DNA of 64,000 bases from Desulfobacteraceae bacterium (GCA_003599885.1 QZKW01000035.1:1-64000); one strand, 5' to 3'; counted from the stretch's first letter, positions 27,242 through 36,421 are shown. The notes: generated by a model not told the origin, from the sequence alone. Program-made: numbers and translations.

Positions 27242-28003
27242 CTATTCCGTAATACCCGCGCCGCCATCCACCACCAGTGTATGGCCCACAATGCCGAAGG
27301 AGGCGTCTGAACAAAGAAACTGGGCAGTCAGAGCGACTTCTTCGGGGGTAACAATTCGTCCAATAGGGGTCCGCCGAATGGTTTCGGATAACCGATCTTC
27401 AGCATCCGGCATTATTTTCCAGGCATCGGTCATCACTGCACCCGGTGATAAAATATTTACGCGAATTCCTTTGGGGGCCAATTCAGCGGCAAAATGCCGG
27501 GCAATGGATTCAAGAGCCCCTTTTGATGCCCCGACCATTGAGTACGATGGAATTGCCCGGACAGCGCCTTTGGAGGAAACTGCAACGATACTGGAACCCT
27601 CGGATAATCTGGGTAATATAAGTTTCACCAGCTCAAAAAATGCCCGGACATTAATCGCAAATGTCCAGTCAAAATGGCGAGTTGTCAGTTCTTCAAGAGG
27701 CTTATGAACACCGCTGGCTGCACAGTGGATCAGGCCAGATAAAACGTTATTTTCTGATTCGATAAATAAATTTAATTTTTCCAAGCCCTTTGGACTTGTC
27801 AAATCCGCCCGGCAAAAATCAATCTCAAGGCCTTCCTCAGCCGCTTCTGATTTCAGAAATTCTGCGGATTGAAAGTCCCGAACATAGTTGGCAATAATGG
27901 ATGCGCCACTGCGGGCAAAGCAAAGTGAAATTGCCCTGCCAATCCCTCTTGTCCCTCCGGTAATAAGGAAACGTTTGCCTTTCAAGGAGAAGAGATCCGT
28001 CAT
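27242..28003 (-). CDS. SDR-family reductase (3-oxoacyl-ACP reductase type)
   Basis: A 253-residue classical short-chain dehydrogenase. The cofactor loop is LITGGTRGIGRAISLCF (residues ~13-29). The catalytic triad is visible as Ser in IVAVSSKGAVRAIPSYSMVGASKGAL, which also holds the YxxxK element (Y-S-M-V-G-A-S-K with the family spacing Y..K shifted by insertions, so check by alignment). The C-terminal LSPGAVMTDAW and LVVDGGAGITE are typical. ATG 28003 is preceded by AAAGGA. It would reduce an ACP-bound 3-keto group. It is 63 bases upstream of the acyltransferase gene. Confidence 0.8.
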   Translation of the reverse strand: MTDLFSLKGKRFLITGGTRGIGRAISLCFARSGASIIANYVRDFQSAEFLKSEAAEEGLEIDFCRADLTSPKGLEKLNLFIESENNVLSGLIHCAASGVHKPLEELTTRHFDWTFAINVRAFFELVKLILPRLSEGSSIVAVSSKGAVRAIPSYSMVGASKGALESIARHFAAELAPKGIRVNILSPGAVMTDAWKIMPDAEDRLSETIRRTPIGRIVTPEEVALTAQFLCSDASFGIVGHTLVVDGGAGITE

Positions 28004-28048
28004 TCTGTCCTTTCTCAAAATCATACAATTTGAATTCAACTCAAAAGA

Positions 28049-28489
28049 CTATTTATCATTTAAAAATGATTCCAGAACGTCATCCCTGTAATCCGCTGCG
28101 AATGTTTCATTTGGAACAAAAGTAAAGAACAACTCCGCGCTACTAATTTCTGTGGAATCAACCTCGACCTTACATTTTGCAGTTGCGTATTGATCTCTGT
28201 TAGTCCGGATTTCCGCTGAAATAACAGCGACCTGATCCGGTCTCATCCACTGCCTGAAATTTGCTGAATTAATTTTCGCCAGCATCGCCTTGCCCCGGTG
28301 TTTTTTTTCAGCATCAAGGCATTTACCCGCTGTTTGCGCCATCATTTCCGTCAATAAAACACCGGGCACCACAGGAAAGCCGGGAAAATGATCCTTAAAA
28401 ACATCTTCATCCGCGCCGATTGTCTTCTCAGCCCTAATCGACTGGCCGGTGGTCATCTCTAATATTTTATCGACAAGGAGAAACCTCAA
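28049..28489 (-). CDS. FabZ-like 3-hydroxyacyl-ACP dehydratase
   Basis: A 146-residue hot-dog-fold protein with the FabZ signature DHFPGFPVVPGVLLTEMMAQTAG (His about residue 34, Glu about residue 48), followed by AMLAKINSANFRQWMRPDQV. The start is a TTG at 28489 preceded by GGGGAG; the family N-terminus MRFLLVDKI supports it, and the next ATG is eleven codons in. It would dehydrate a 3-hydroxyacyl-ACP made by the neighbouring reductases. The C-terminal part is slightly divergent from housekeeping FabZ. Confidence 0.82.
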   Translation of the reverse strand: MRFLLVDKILEMTTGQSIRAEKTIGADEDVFKDHFPGFPVVPGVLLTEMMAQTAGKCLDAEKKHRGKAMLAKINSANFRQWMRPDQVAVISAEIRTNRDQYATAKCKVEVDSTEISSAELFFTFVPNETFAADYRDDVLESFLNDK

Positions 28490-28597
28490 TTTTAGCTCCC
28501 CGTAAATATAGTTTATTCAAAATTTAAGTTTCGTTTTATTGCCAAAAATTTTCAAAAGGATATTTTATTAAATTTATATCCGGAGAGATGTATCTTC

Positions 28598-28846
28598 TTA
28601 ATCCTGAAGCTTGCCATTGCTTCGCAAAACCTCCAGAATGTCTTTGACAGACCGCATATTCTGAACATGATCTTCTGTTAAAAAAATTCCAAATTCTTCA
28701 TCCAGCATAGACATCAAGGTGAGCATACCCAGCGAATCCCAGGCCTCGATTTCATCACGCGGGGTATCGGCGGTGATATTCTCCGGAGACTCCTCGAAAA
28801 CATTTGCAATCCATGCTAAAGCGCCTTGTGTTGAGATAAGAGACAA
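28598..28846 (-). CDS. acyl carrier protein
   Basis: An 82-residue carrier protein. The phosphopantetheine site is the Ser of IEAWDSLGMLTLMSMLDEEFGI (about residue 34), and the preceding ITADTPRDEIEAW is typical of standalone carriers of short specialised pathways. It lies between the dehydratase and the second SDR gene, 20 bases downstream of the latter. It is distinct in sequence from the carrier at 17233, so the region encodes two dedicated carriers. Confidence 0.85.
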   Translation of the reverse strand: MSLISTQGALAWIANVFEESPENITADTPRDEIEAWDSLGMLTLMSMLDEEFGIFLTEDHVQNMRSVKDILEVLRSNGKLQD

Positions 28847-28866
28847 TGTGAACCTCCCGCAAAGGC

Positions 28867-29634
28867 TTATTGGGCGATAAAGCCTCCGTCAATAACCAAA
28901 TCAGACCCTGTAATCCAGGCATTTTGAGGGGCCAGCATAAAAGTCGCAGCTCTGGCGACATCTTCCGGTGTTCCGATGCCTAAGGGGTGAGCCTCCTCAA
29001 TCTTTTTGCCCTGCTCTTGTGAGAGCCGGGAAAGCGCCTCATCGGTCATGGTTGTGCGAACCAATCCTGGTGACAACGTGTTGACACGAATCTTCCGCCT
29101 GGCCAGTTCTATCGCCATCGCCCTTGCTGCTGAGATTACCGCCCCTTTGCTTCCGCAATAACCTATTTGACCCGGCATCCCCACATGACCATAGACTGAA
29201 GAAATCAATAAAATTGATCCCCCATTTTCCTCCATGACATCTCTTCGACTAACAGCTCGCGCAAGCTCTAAGCCGGCTAAAAAATTAATATCCAGCATGT
29301 GACGAAGCCCTTCAACTCTGATCGCATTCATTGGCCGGGTCTCCACCACACCGGCTGAATGGCAGAGGCCATATATTCTGCCATTCAGCCGGGAAAAATC
29401 TTTTACTTTTTCATAAATCTCAGAATGTGATGTTAAATCGACGCATAAAATATGATGGCCGGCTGATTCCAGGCGGTCTTCTGTAATCTTTAATTGGTCC
29501 TGATTTCTTCCCAGCAATATCAATTCGGCGCCCCTTCGGCTGAGTTCCACACATATGGCCCGGCCCAACCCGGAAGAAGCACCTGATACCAGGATTTTCC
29601 TGCCTTGAAAATCTACAAACAGCGGATGGGGCAT
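28867..29634 (-). CDS. SDR-family oxidoreductase
   Basis: A 255-residue classical short-chain dehydrogenase. Nucleotide-binding loop LVSGASSGLGRAICVELSRRG (residues ~14-34), CHSAGV, catalytic Ser in ILLISSVYG, YCGSKGAVIS (YxxxK), then NTLSPGLVRTTM and the C-terminal DLVIDGGF. I chose ATG 29634 because GGAAGGAG lies at the right distance; the earlier ATG at 29652 lies inside the previous gene. It nearly touches the KAS III gene (stop at 29636), so the two are co-translated. It is likely a 3-ketoacyl-ACP reductase or a tailoring dehydrogenase. Confidence 0.82.
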   Translation of the reverse strand: MPHPLFVDFQGRKILVSGASSGLGRAICVELSRRGAELILLGRNQDQLKITEDRLESAGHHILCVDLTSHSEIYEKVKDFSRLNGRIYGLCHSAGVVETRPMNAIRVEGLRHMLDINFLAGLELARAVSRRDVMEENGGSILLISSVYGHVGMPGQIGYCGSKGAVISAARAMAIELARRKIRVNTLSPGLVRTTMTDEALSRLSQEQGKKIEEAHPLGIGTPEDVARAATFMLAPQNAWITGSDLVIDGGFIAQ

Positions 29635-29635
29635 A

Positions 29636-30682
29636 TCAAAGACTCCTTCCATGGCTTATTTCCATATGCTCAAGCAAAACTTCCGAATCCAGTTCTATCA
29701 GAGCCGAAGCCCAGGATAAGCCGACACCATACCCCAGCAGCATCAATTTCAGGATTTGACCCTTAGGGCGACTCAACCCTCCGTTTGTCAGTGTCAGGGG
29801 AATCGAAGGTCCTCCGGGATTCCCGAATTTTTTTAAAGTCATAGGGGTCTTATCCTCCGGAAGCGACAGTTTTTTCATCACATGCCGCAGAATATACTGA
29901 TTGGATTGATGAAAAATAAAATAATCCACATCCTCTTTTTGATGTCCGGATAACTTTAGCGTATCCATAATCAATGGCGGCAAACGTTTAATTGTAAAAT
30001 TAAAGATATTGGCGCCGTTCATATTAACATAATGTTTTCTGCGATCATCGGGAAAACGGTCCCGAAAACCACCGCCTTCAATAATCATATCCTTGTAGCC
30101 ATTGCCGTCCGTATGCATGGAAAAAAAATAACCGTCAGAGGCATCGTGAGGAATAGCTTCAATCGCTGTTGCTGAGCCGGCATCACCAAAAAGCAGGGCA
30201 ACCGACCGGTCTGACTGAAGAGAAAAACGCCCGGGTGTATCTCCATGGCAAAAAATAACCCGTTGAAACCCGCCGGTTTGACACATCATTGCCGCCATCC
30301 AAAGACCATAGGGATAACCGGAGCAACCCAACCCGATATCAAAGGCGGCACAGTTTTCCGAAAGTCCCAGTTGTTTATGAATCAAGCAGGATGACGAAGG
30401 TAAAAAATAATCCGGGGTCTGGGTGACCAGGATAACAGCATCAACCGTTTGAGGCTCCCAGTTCAAGGCAGCGATGATTTTACCTGCAGCAGCCACGCAT
30501 AAATCCGTACTGCAGATCGTTTCGTCCGCTAACCGCCGCTCCTGGACACCGGCCATGGCAACAACTTTTCGTATCTCGGCCGGGGTAAAATCTTTTGTGT
30601 CATTTAAATTGTCAAACAGATGCGAAGGGACGCAGGTCCCGATAGCAGCGATTCTAGCCCCTTTGATATGAGCTGTAGCCAT
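29636..30682 (-). CDS. beta-ketoacyl-ACP synthase III (FabH-like)
   Basis: A 348-residue thiolase-fold condensing enzyme. The catalytic Cys is in FDIGLGCSGYPYGLWMAAMM (about residue 120), the His in YFIFHQSNQYILRHVMKKL, and the Asn in KFGNPGGPSIPLTLTNGG, giving the complete Cys-His-Asn triad of the KAS III group. It would start acyl chain building by condensing an acyl-CoA with a malonyl-ACP. As first gene of the leftward operon (KAS III, SDR, ACP, dehydratase, SDR, acyltransferase) it suggests a complete cycle for a short specialised acyl group. Confidence 0.85.
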   Translation of the reverse strand: MATAHIKGARIAAIGTCVPSHLFDNLNDTKDFTPAEIRKVVAMAGVQERRLADETICSTDLCVAAAGKIIAALNWEPQTVDAVILVTQTPDYFLPSSSCLIHKQLGLSENCAAFDIGLGCSGYPYGLWMAAMMCQTGGFQRVIFCHGDTPGRFSLQSDRSVALLFGDAGSATAIEAIPHDASDGYFFSMHTDGNGYKDMIIEGGGFRDRFPDDRRKHYVNMNGANIFNFTIKRLPPLIMDTLKLSGHQKEDVDYFIFHQSNQYILRHVMKKLSLPEDKTPMTLKKFGNPGGPSIPLTLTNGGLSRPKGQILKLMLLGYGVGLSWASALIELDSEVLLEHMEISHGRSL

Positions 30683-30812
30683 TACTTATATCCGGGAATA
30701 CGAATAATTGATTAAAAATAAAGCAGATTAATAAAACTGAAAACCCCGTCCCATTATATGCAACAGGGCTTTCATTATTCAGACCGGTGAAAAACGTTAT
30801 ACAGATTCATTG

Positions 30813-31577
30813 TCAGTCACATAAATACTTACCGCTGGCATTAAACGTTTCCAGGGCGTTCTTCAATGCCACGACACATTTTTTGTCACAGCCTGTGGGA
30901 TCTGTAAAATATGCATCAGCAGCCTCAATAATCAGCTGAATAGAAGGGGCATTGTTGGCAGGCACATTAATTACATTGAGCATTGCCGCAATCAGGTGAT
31001 GGAACAGTTTAATGGAAATATCACCGCGAGCAGGCAAATTGAGCTTTTCCATGAGTGCCGCTTTTGAATACAACACCCCGCCGATGGTGAGTTCTTCAAC
31101 GGGCCATGGTTTTTTCGGATTTTTCCAATATCCGGGAGTGCGTGTACAACCGCAGGGGCAGAAGAATATGTCTGTTTCCAAAACGACCGCATCAGTTTCT
31201 GAAGAATTGTTAATACTTACCAAATCAATCGTTCCAGTTATAAACACATCTCCACAGAATTCGTCCTCCCAGGCACCACTTATTTCAAATGGTTTACAAT
31301 CATTTACTCCAGGTTCTTGAAGAATTTGGGTGCCGAAACCGAATACCGGTATTACAGTTTCAATACCAGATCCATCCGTGTAATTAACCGCTAAATTATA
31401 CGAAATATCAACCCCTTCATGCCAATTTCCGTTAATGCATGCCCTGCCGGAAATGGTAAATCCTTCACAATCAGCTGTGATCACAACATCCTCAAAGTGG
31501 CAAGCTGCAACTGGTGAAATAAAAATCAGAGTAAAAAAAGCAGAAAATAAACAAAAAATTAAAAAGAATTTTTTCAT
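30813..31577 (-). CDS. secreted Cys-rich protein with TPGYWK motif
   Basis: A 254-residue exported protein. Signal peptide residues ~1-25 (KKFFLIFCLFSAFFTLIFISPVAA). The mature N-terminal half has paired Cys (CHFEDVVITADCEGFTISG) in a beta-rich domain. The middle carries FFCPCGCTRTPGYWKNPKKPW, the 'TPGYWKN' motif seen in many bacterial and archaeal secreted proteins of unknown role. A helical C-terminal part follows (LFHHLIAAMLNVINV, CDKKCVVALKNALE). The ribosome-binding site is GGGGGGAT. A 9-1-9 palindrome lies ~60 bases upstream. I do not know its function; a cell-surface role is the best guess. Confidence 0.65.
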   Translation of the reverse strand: MKKFFLIFCLFSAFFTLIFISPVAACHFEDVVITADCEGFTISGRACINGNWHEGVDISYNLAVNYTDGSGIETVIPVFGFGTQILQEPGVNDCKPFEISGAWEDEFCGDVFITGTIDLVSINNSSETDAVVLETDIFFCPCGCTRTPGYWKNPKKPWPVEELTIGGVLYSKAALMEKLNLPARGDISIKLFHHLIAAMLNVINVPANNAPSIQLIIEAADAYFTDPTGCDKKCVVALKNALETFNASGKYLCD

Positions 31578-31627
31578 GATCCCCCCCGATTGTTTATGTT
31601 TTTTGTTGCCGATAATCTCTTCATAAA

Positions 31628-31646
31628 CGGTGAAATAATTTCACCG
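31628..31646. promoter_or_regulatory. perfect palindrome upstream of secreted-protein gene
   Basis: CGGTGAAAT and ATTTCACCG flank a single central base, giving a 19-base perfect palindrome 51 bases before the start of the gene at 31577. The size and symmetry fit a dimeric regulator's operator. The regulator is unknown. Confidence 0.4.
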
Positions 31647-31760
31647 GCTGAGGAGGCTATCACAAAGAAAAACCATTCACCCTGTTTTCAAACCATCGGC
31701 TTAAAACATAAGACCTAACATCATGAAGCGGATTTAAGCCTGCATATTTTCTTTCTACGC

Positions 31761-32225
31761 CTAATATGAGAGGATGACTTCGACAAGCGTTTCACTTTTT
31801 ACTCTTCTGTCTCTGCAGCGGCGATCATCAGGAAGTGCCCCCCCTGATTCCGTCCGACGTTCACGATGTCGGCCGTCAATCACGATGTTCACGTCTTCCT
31901 GCCCCTTAAACACCCGCTCAAGATCATTTGTCAATTGGGCATATTGCCGCTGGATGATAAGATTCATCTGCCAGTTCCTTTCAAGCCGTTTTCTTCTGTC
32001 AGAATACCGATTATCGCATAAAATCAGTCTTTTTTCTTTTCTGCGCTCGCCATATCGCTCATCCACTTTAATGGCTATATCCCCATTGGTTTCATATACT
32101 TTCTGAAATTGTTTAAGCAAATGGGCATAAGGGCGCTGAAGGATTATATTCATGGGGCTATTCGGCTCTTCATTCGCAGGGATGGCTTTAGAAATCCTTA
32201 ATACTAAAGAATCTTGATTTTCCAT
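31761..32225 (-). CDS. hypothetical protein with internal duplication
   Basis: A 154-residue hydrophilic protein without signal peptide or membrane segment. It contains two related halves: LQRPYAHLLKQFQKVYETNGDIAIKVDERYGERRKEKR (start at ~29) and LIQRQYAQLTNDLERVFKGQEDVNIVIDGRHRERR (start at ~87), each followed by an Arg-rich DRR cluster. The repeated 'DxRxGERR' type strand-turn could bind RNA, nucleotides or acidic partners. I do not recognise the family. It lies just downstream (on the minus strand) of the NarL-type regulator gene, with a ~100-base gap. Confidence 0.6.
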   Translation of the reverse strand: MENQDSLVLRISKAIPANEEPNSPMNIILQRPYAHLLKQFQKVYETNGDIAIKVDERYGERRKEKRLILCDNRYSDRRKRLERNWQMNLIIQRQYAQLTNDLERVFKGQEDVNIVIDGRHRERRTESGGALPDDRRCRDRRVKSETLVEVILSY

Positions 32226-32324
32226 AAATTTCTCCCGCCTGCAATTATTTATGTGCCTTATAAATAATTAACTTTTTGGAAAAAATCAATTGGACGAAGG
32301 ATGGATTTTTGGTTTAAAAAGGTA

Positions 32325-32987
32325 CTATGAAAGGCCTAACTTGATCGCAGATAGGATAGCCTCCAAGCGGCGGCTGACATTGAGCTTTCTGAAAACCTGG
32401 TTTAAATGGCTTTTGACGGTTTTTTCACTGATAAACAATTCGTAGGCGATTTCTTTGTTGCTTGCCCCTTTAATCAGAGCGCGAAGCACATCCTGCTCTC
32501 TGGGAGTTAATGCGTCCAGTTTATTCAGATGCCGGTCTTCCGAGTCGGCATCTGCTTTCAAATCGCTATTAAGAAATCGGGTGACCATTTTACGTTCAAT
32601 CCAGAACTCACCCTTGTAAACGACATGGATAGCCTTTATAATATCTGAAGTACTTGTATTCTTTGAAAGATATCCCTGCGCACCGGCCCTGATTGATTTA
32701 ATGATCGCTCGTTCATCCCGGGTATCCGTGAGCATGAGGCATTTTGTTTCCGGGCTTTTTTCCTTGATTATCGGCAGGGCTTCAAGGCCGGTCAATTCCG
32801 GCAGGGAGATATCGAGAATAATGAGATCCGGTTTAAAGTTGGTTATCATGTCAATCGCCTGGATGCCGTTATTGGCCATCCCGACGATTTCAATGGCGCT
32901 TTCAACACTCAGAATAAGCCGGAGGCCTTCCTGAAATAACTTATGGCCTACAGCAATAACGATTCTTATTTTTTCATCGGATTCCAT
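32325..32987 (-). CDS. NarL/FixJ-type response regulator with altered acidic pocket
   Basis: A 220-residue regulator: receiver domain residues ~6-125, linker, LuxR-type HTH ~155-216 (LTPREQDVLRALIKGASNKEIAYELFISEKTVKSHLNQVFRKL). The phospho-acceptor Asp is present in LIILDISLP, as are the switch Thr (MLTDTRD) and Lys (YLSKNTS). However the N-terminal metal-binding pair, normally Asp-Asp before His, is replaced: the strand reads RIVIAVGHKLFQEG. Without those acids, Mg-dependent phosphorylation would be impaired, so it may be constitutive or controlled differently. No histidine kinase gene is adjacent. Confidence 0.83.
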   Translation of the reverse strand: MESDEKIRIVIAVGHKLFQEGLRLILSVESAIEIVGMANNGIQAIDMITNFKPDLIILDISLPELTGLEALPIIKEKSPETKCLMLTDTRDERAIIKSIRAGAQGYLSKNTSTSDIIKAIHVVYKGEFWIERKMVTRFLNSDLKADADSEDRHLNKLDALTPREQDVLRALIKGASNKEIAYELFISEKTVKSHLNQVFRKLNVSRRLEAILSAIKLGLS

Positions 32988-33161
32988 AGCGACTTTCCTT
33001 TATAATATGAAAGAAAGCGGATTAACCGTCAAACGCTGCCGAGAAATTTTTCTATCGATTACTACTAGTTATTAATTTTTTTATTAAACACTGATTTGTC
33101 TAATGTTGCAAGATTAATTTTCAAAATCAGGTTTAAAATCATCAATTCAAAAAAATGATTT

Positions 33162-34526
33162 TCAAGGAAAATATTTACGCACAAATATTGGGAAATAGCC
33201 CACTGTTTTTCCAAACTTAAATTTAATATAAATAAGGGTCGCGATATTCCAGGAACTAATACTTATCATAGCAGCTATTGCCGCCCCATTGAATCCATAA
33301 TTCGGAATGAGCAGCAGGTTCAGTCCGATATTGCCTAAAGCTGTCATAACCATAATATTTCTCAACACATTCTGATTTCCGGTCATATTCATAAAAAGAC
33401 CGCTTGCTCCCGATATTGAATTTACAAACTGCCCCAGAACCAGCAACACCATAGCCGGGTAGGCCACTGCAAACTCATGGCCGAAAAAAATACTGAGTAT
33501 GGGTTTCCCCAACACCAGAAGCCCTATTAAAATCGGGGTGGTTGTATAAAAAATCAGTTTTGCCGATTTTTTAGCCACATGAAAAAGTTCGTCAAGTTTA
33601 TCCGAATGAAAAAGTTCGGAAAATTTTGGGCCGGCCATGGAATTAACAGCCTGAAGTACAAAAGCTGTCAGAGTAGCAAGTTTGACGGCAATGGAATAGT
33701 ATCCAACATCAGCCTCGCTGCGGAAAATTCCCAGCATGATCACTCCCGTCTGCCCGATAATAAAAGTCATAGTCGCTACCATGAGCATGGGAACGGAAAT
33801 GGACAGGACAGATCGACCGGTTATAAAATGAACCGTATCATTGGGTTTCATCCTTTTTTTGAATCCATACTCCATGATGAACCAGCCAATAGTGCCTGTC
33901 ATCGCAAAACTGAATAGTACCGCATAGACCGGCACATCCATAGAACTCCAGAAAAGCCCTAAGGCAGCCAAAAAAACGAGTTTAAAGACCTGCGGAAGTA
34001 TCTGCATAACTGCGAAAACCCGGATAAGCTTCAGTCCGCGAACAGCCTGGGTGTTTAGGCGCTCCATTGAATGGAAAACAATAAATACCGAAGTCATTGC
34101 AAAATAAAACGAAAGATGGGGTTTGGAAAACACCTTGTCTGCGATCAGACTTGAAGCTAAAAAAAACAGAGTAGCCGTGACCAGGGAAACACCAATGACC
34201 ATGTATTGTGTCTTTCGGTATAATTTGAATGCGGAAGTGGGCGAATATTTTGCCAGATGTTCCGGTATCAGGCGGAGGATGGAAGTGGGTGTCCCCAAGA
34301 CTGTAAAGATTGTTGCAAGCGTAAGAAAGGAGTTGATGACAGCTAAAATACCAACGACATCGGCCCCATAAAAACGGGCGACGATAACAGTGAACGCAAG
34401 ACTCAAACCGGTAGCCAATACCCGGGCTGAAAGCGACCAGGCGGAGCCGGAAAGGACTTCGGAAAACCTTGGGTCAGAAATGAGGTTAGTATATTTGCGT
34501 TTCAATAAATTGATCATTTTATGCAA
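33162..34526 (-). CDS. oligosaccharide flippase, Wzx-like
   Basis: A 454-residue polytopic membrane protein with about 12-14 hydrophobic segments. It has the polysaccharide-transporter N-terminus (SEVLSGSAWSLSARVLATGLSLAF, then VARFYGADVVGILAVINSFL) and a C-terminal module near residues 370-440 (SGASGLFMNMTGNQNVLRNIMV, LLLIPNYGFNGAAIAAMIS) typical of Wzx/MATE-like flippases. It would move lipid-linked repeat units across the inner membrane. The start may be TTG 34526 (GAAGG six bases upstream) or ATG 34517. It is ~24 kb from the glycosyltransferase operon but is the only flippase in the window. Confidence 0.82.
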   Translation of the reverse strand: MHKMINLLKRKYTNLISDPRFSEVLSGSAWSLSARVLATGLSLAFTVIVARFYGADVVGILAVINSFLTLATIFTVLGTPTSILRLIPEHLAKYSPTSAFKLYRKTQYMVIGVSLVTATLFFLASSLIADKVFSKPHLSFYFAMTSVFIVFHSMERLNTQAVRGLKLIRVFAVMQILPQVFKLVFLAALGLFWSSMDVPVYAVLFSFAMTGTIGWFIMEYGFKKRMKPNDTVHFITGRSVLSISVPMLMVATMTFIIGQTGVIMLGIFRSEADVGYYSIAVKLATLTAFVLQAVNSMAGPKFSELFHSDKLDELFHVAKKSAKLIFYTTTPILIGLLVLGKPILSIFFGHEFAVAYPAMVLLVLGQFVNSISGASGLFMNMTGNQNVLRNIMVMTALGNIGLNLLLIPNYGFNGAAIAAMISISSWNIATLIYIKFKFGKTVGYFPIFVRKYFP

Positions 34527-34849
34527 CTATGACCTTCGGGGGCATTTATCTCAATGTGACTCTCCAAATTCAATTCGGCATTTGTCTATACCTGTCTTTT
34601 TCAAGATTATTGGATTTCTGGCTGCTGTGCAAAAAATATAACATTAATTATTATATCCGTCAGGATTTTTATACAGGCATCAGCACGAAATCAAAACCGC
34701 ATGAGGAATGCTGGAATTAATTTGCACACTCAGGATACTGGAATTTAAACATCCTCATATTTACAATTTAAAATCAACAGTCCAAAATTTCAGAAATAAA
34801 AAGCCTGAATTGCAGGGCAAAAAACCGACTTCACCTCCAGCAGACAGAT
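34527..34849. other. intergenic region, AT-rich
   Basis: About 320 bases between the flippase start and the end of the FGGY kinase, both leftward. A weak terminator-like element (GCC-TG/CAGGC stem with a T5 tail on the minus strand, 34794-34818) may end the kinase transcript. The rest is AT-rich with no supported gene. Confidence 0.4.
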
Positions 34850-36421
34850 TCACTCCGGATATCCGGTAATATTCTGGATTTCCCGGTAAAGGGGCATCAG
34901 TTTCGCGGATACTTTTGTATAAACGTTTTCATAAAGATGCTTATAAATCCGGCAGTTTTCATCAATGGGTTCAAACACCTGTTTGACGCCGGTCATTGCC
35001 TTGACCGCTGATGGAAAATCGGTAAACAGTCCTAGCCCCACAGCCGCATCAATGGCTGCGCCGATCGCTGATGTTTCATGCGTAAGGGGCCGCTCGGCAG
35101 GCATGCCGAAAATGTCCGCCGCGATCTGCATGGCCGTATCGCTCATGGATCCGCCGCCGGATATGCGAAGGCGCGTGATCGGCGTTTTATTCTTCTTTGC
35201 GGTAAGTTCCGCCCCTTCCTTGAGCCCGAAAATAAGCCCTTCGATCATGGCCCGGTAGAGATGCCCCCGGGTATGGACATCGCCAAACCCGATAATCGAT
35301 CCTTTGGCATATTTTTCCATATGCGGCCCCGGCGACCAGTGAGGTTGAAGCACCAAACCCATGGACCCCGGCGGCACCTCACGGATGATCCGTTCAAACA
35401 GCATTTCCGGCGTCACCCCGGCTTCCTCGGCTTCCAGTTTTTCCTTAAGCCCGAACTGTTCCTTAAACCAGGTGACCATCCAGAAGCCGCGCATGATGGC
35501 GACTTCGGTATAATACTGATCCGGTACCGCCGCTGGATATGGCGGGACAAAAGGCCGCAGCTCCACATATCGCTGAATCGCTGTATTGACTGTGGCGATG
35601 GTGCCGAAACTCAGACAAGCGATTTCCGGGGTCAGGCACCCTGCCCCAAGAACTTCGCAGGCCTTATCAGAGGCCGCCGCAATCACCGGAAGCCCTGCTG
35701 CAATTCCTGTTTCCCGGCTCGCGCCTGATGTAATATGCCCCAGGACCTCGCCCGGCTTGACCAGTTCCGGCAATTTGTCCCGCTCAACCGGGAACAGCTT
35801 CCATTTCAGGTCATAAGGCCCCGCCCACTGATATGTCTTGGTGTTAATCGGCAGATAGCCGACATTGCTGCCAATGGAATCGGAAAATGCGCCGGTGAGC
35901 TTGAAGTTAAAATATCCGGATAACAGGAGGTATTTATGGGTTTTCCCCCAGATTTCCGGCTGGTTCTGTTTTATCCAGTTGATCTGGCAGGATTGAATGA
36001 CGGTATCAATAAACTGATGCAGTTTCAGGACTTTTAACAAGGGACGCAGGGCTGAATGAAGAATCTTTGTTGAATCGGCTTTTCGCTGATCGAGCCAGAC
36101 AATGGCCGGGCGCAGGGATTGTCCGTTTTGATCCACATTGACCACGGTCGCCCGCTGAGTGGTGACACTGACCCCTTTGATCCGGTTTTTCACATCCCCT
36201 GTTTTCTCCCACAGCGCCTGACATGTCCGGCAAAACATATCCCAGTAATATCCCGGTTCCTGTTCCGCCCATCCGGGATGCGCTGAAAAGTAGGGTTCAA
36301 TGGGTGTCTTCACCATATCGACGATATTGCCGCGAAGATCAACCAAAGCGGCACGGATGGACTGGGTACCGGCGTCAATGGTCAAGATCAGCGGGCCATT
36401 TTCATTTAAAGGTTCGGCCAT
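34850..36421 (-). CDS. FGGY-family carbohydrate kinase
   Basis: A 523-residue two-domain sugar kinase. The N-terminal ATPase-fold phosphate loop is ILTIDAGTQSIRAALVDL (residues ~12-29). VVNVDQNGQSLRPAIVWLDQRK follows, and the C-terminal signature LRISGGGSMSDTAMQIAADIFGMP lies near residue 420. It would phosphorylate a polyol or ketose. ATG 36421 is preceded by GAGAGGAGA. The substrate is unknown. It lies 23 bases downstream of an FAD-linked oxidase gene and near a GntR regulator, so an oxidation-plus-phosphorylation route for a glycerol-like or sugar-alcohol compound is a reasonable inference. Confidence 0.85.
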   Translation of the reverse strand: MAEPLNENGPLILTIDAGTQSIRAALVDLRGNIVDMVKTPIEPYFSAHPGWAEQEPGYYWDMFCRTCQALWEKTGDVKNRIKGVSVTTQRATVVNVDQNGQSLRPAIVWLDQRKADSTKILHSALRPLLKVLKLHQFIDTVIQSCQINWIKQNQPEIWGKTHKYLLLSGYFNFKLTGAFSDSIGSNVGYLPINTKTYQWAGPYDLKWKLFPVERDKLPELVKPGEVLGHITSGASRETGIAAGLPVIAAASDKACEVLGAGCLTPEIACLSFGTIATVNTAIQRYVELRPFVPPYPAAVPDQYYTEVAIMRGFWMVTWFKEQFGLKEKLEAEEAGVTPEMLFERIIREVPPGSMGLVLQPHWSPGPHMEKYAKGSIIGFGDVHTRGHLYRAMIEGLIFGLKEGAELTAKKNKTPITRLRISGGGSMSDTAMQIAADIFGMPAERPLTHETSAIGAAIDAAVGLGLFTDFPSAVKAMTGVKQVFEPIDENCRIYKHLYENVYTKVSAKLMPLYREIQNITGYPE

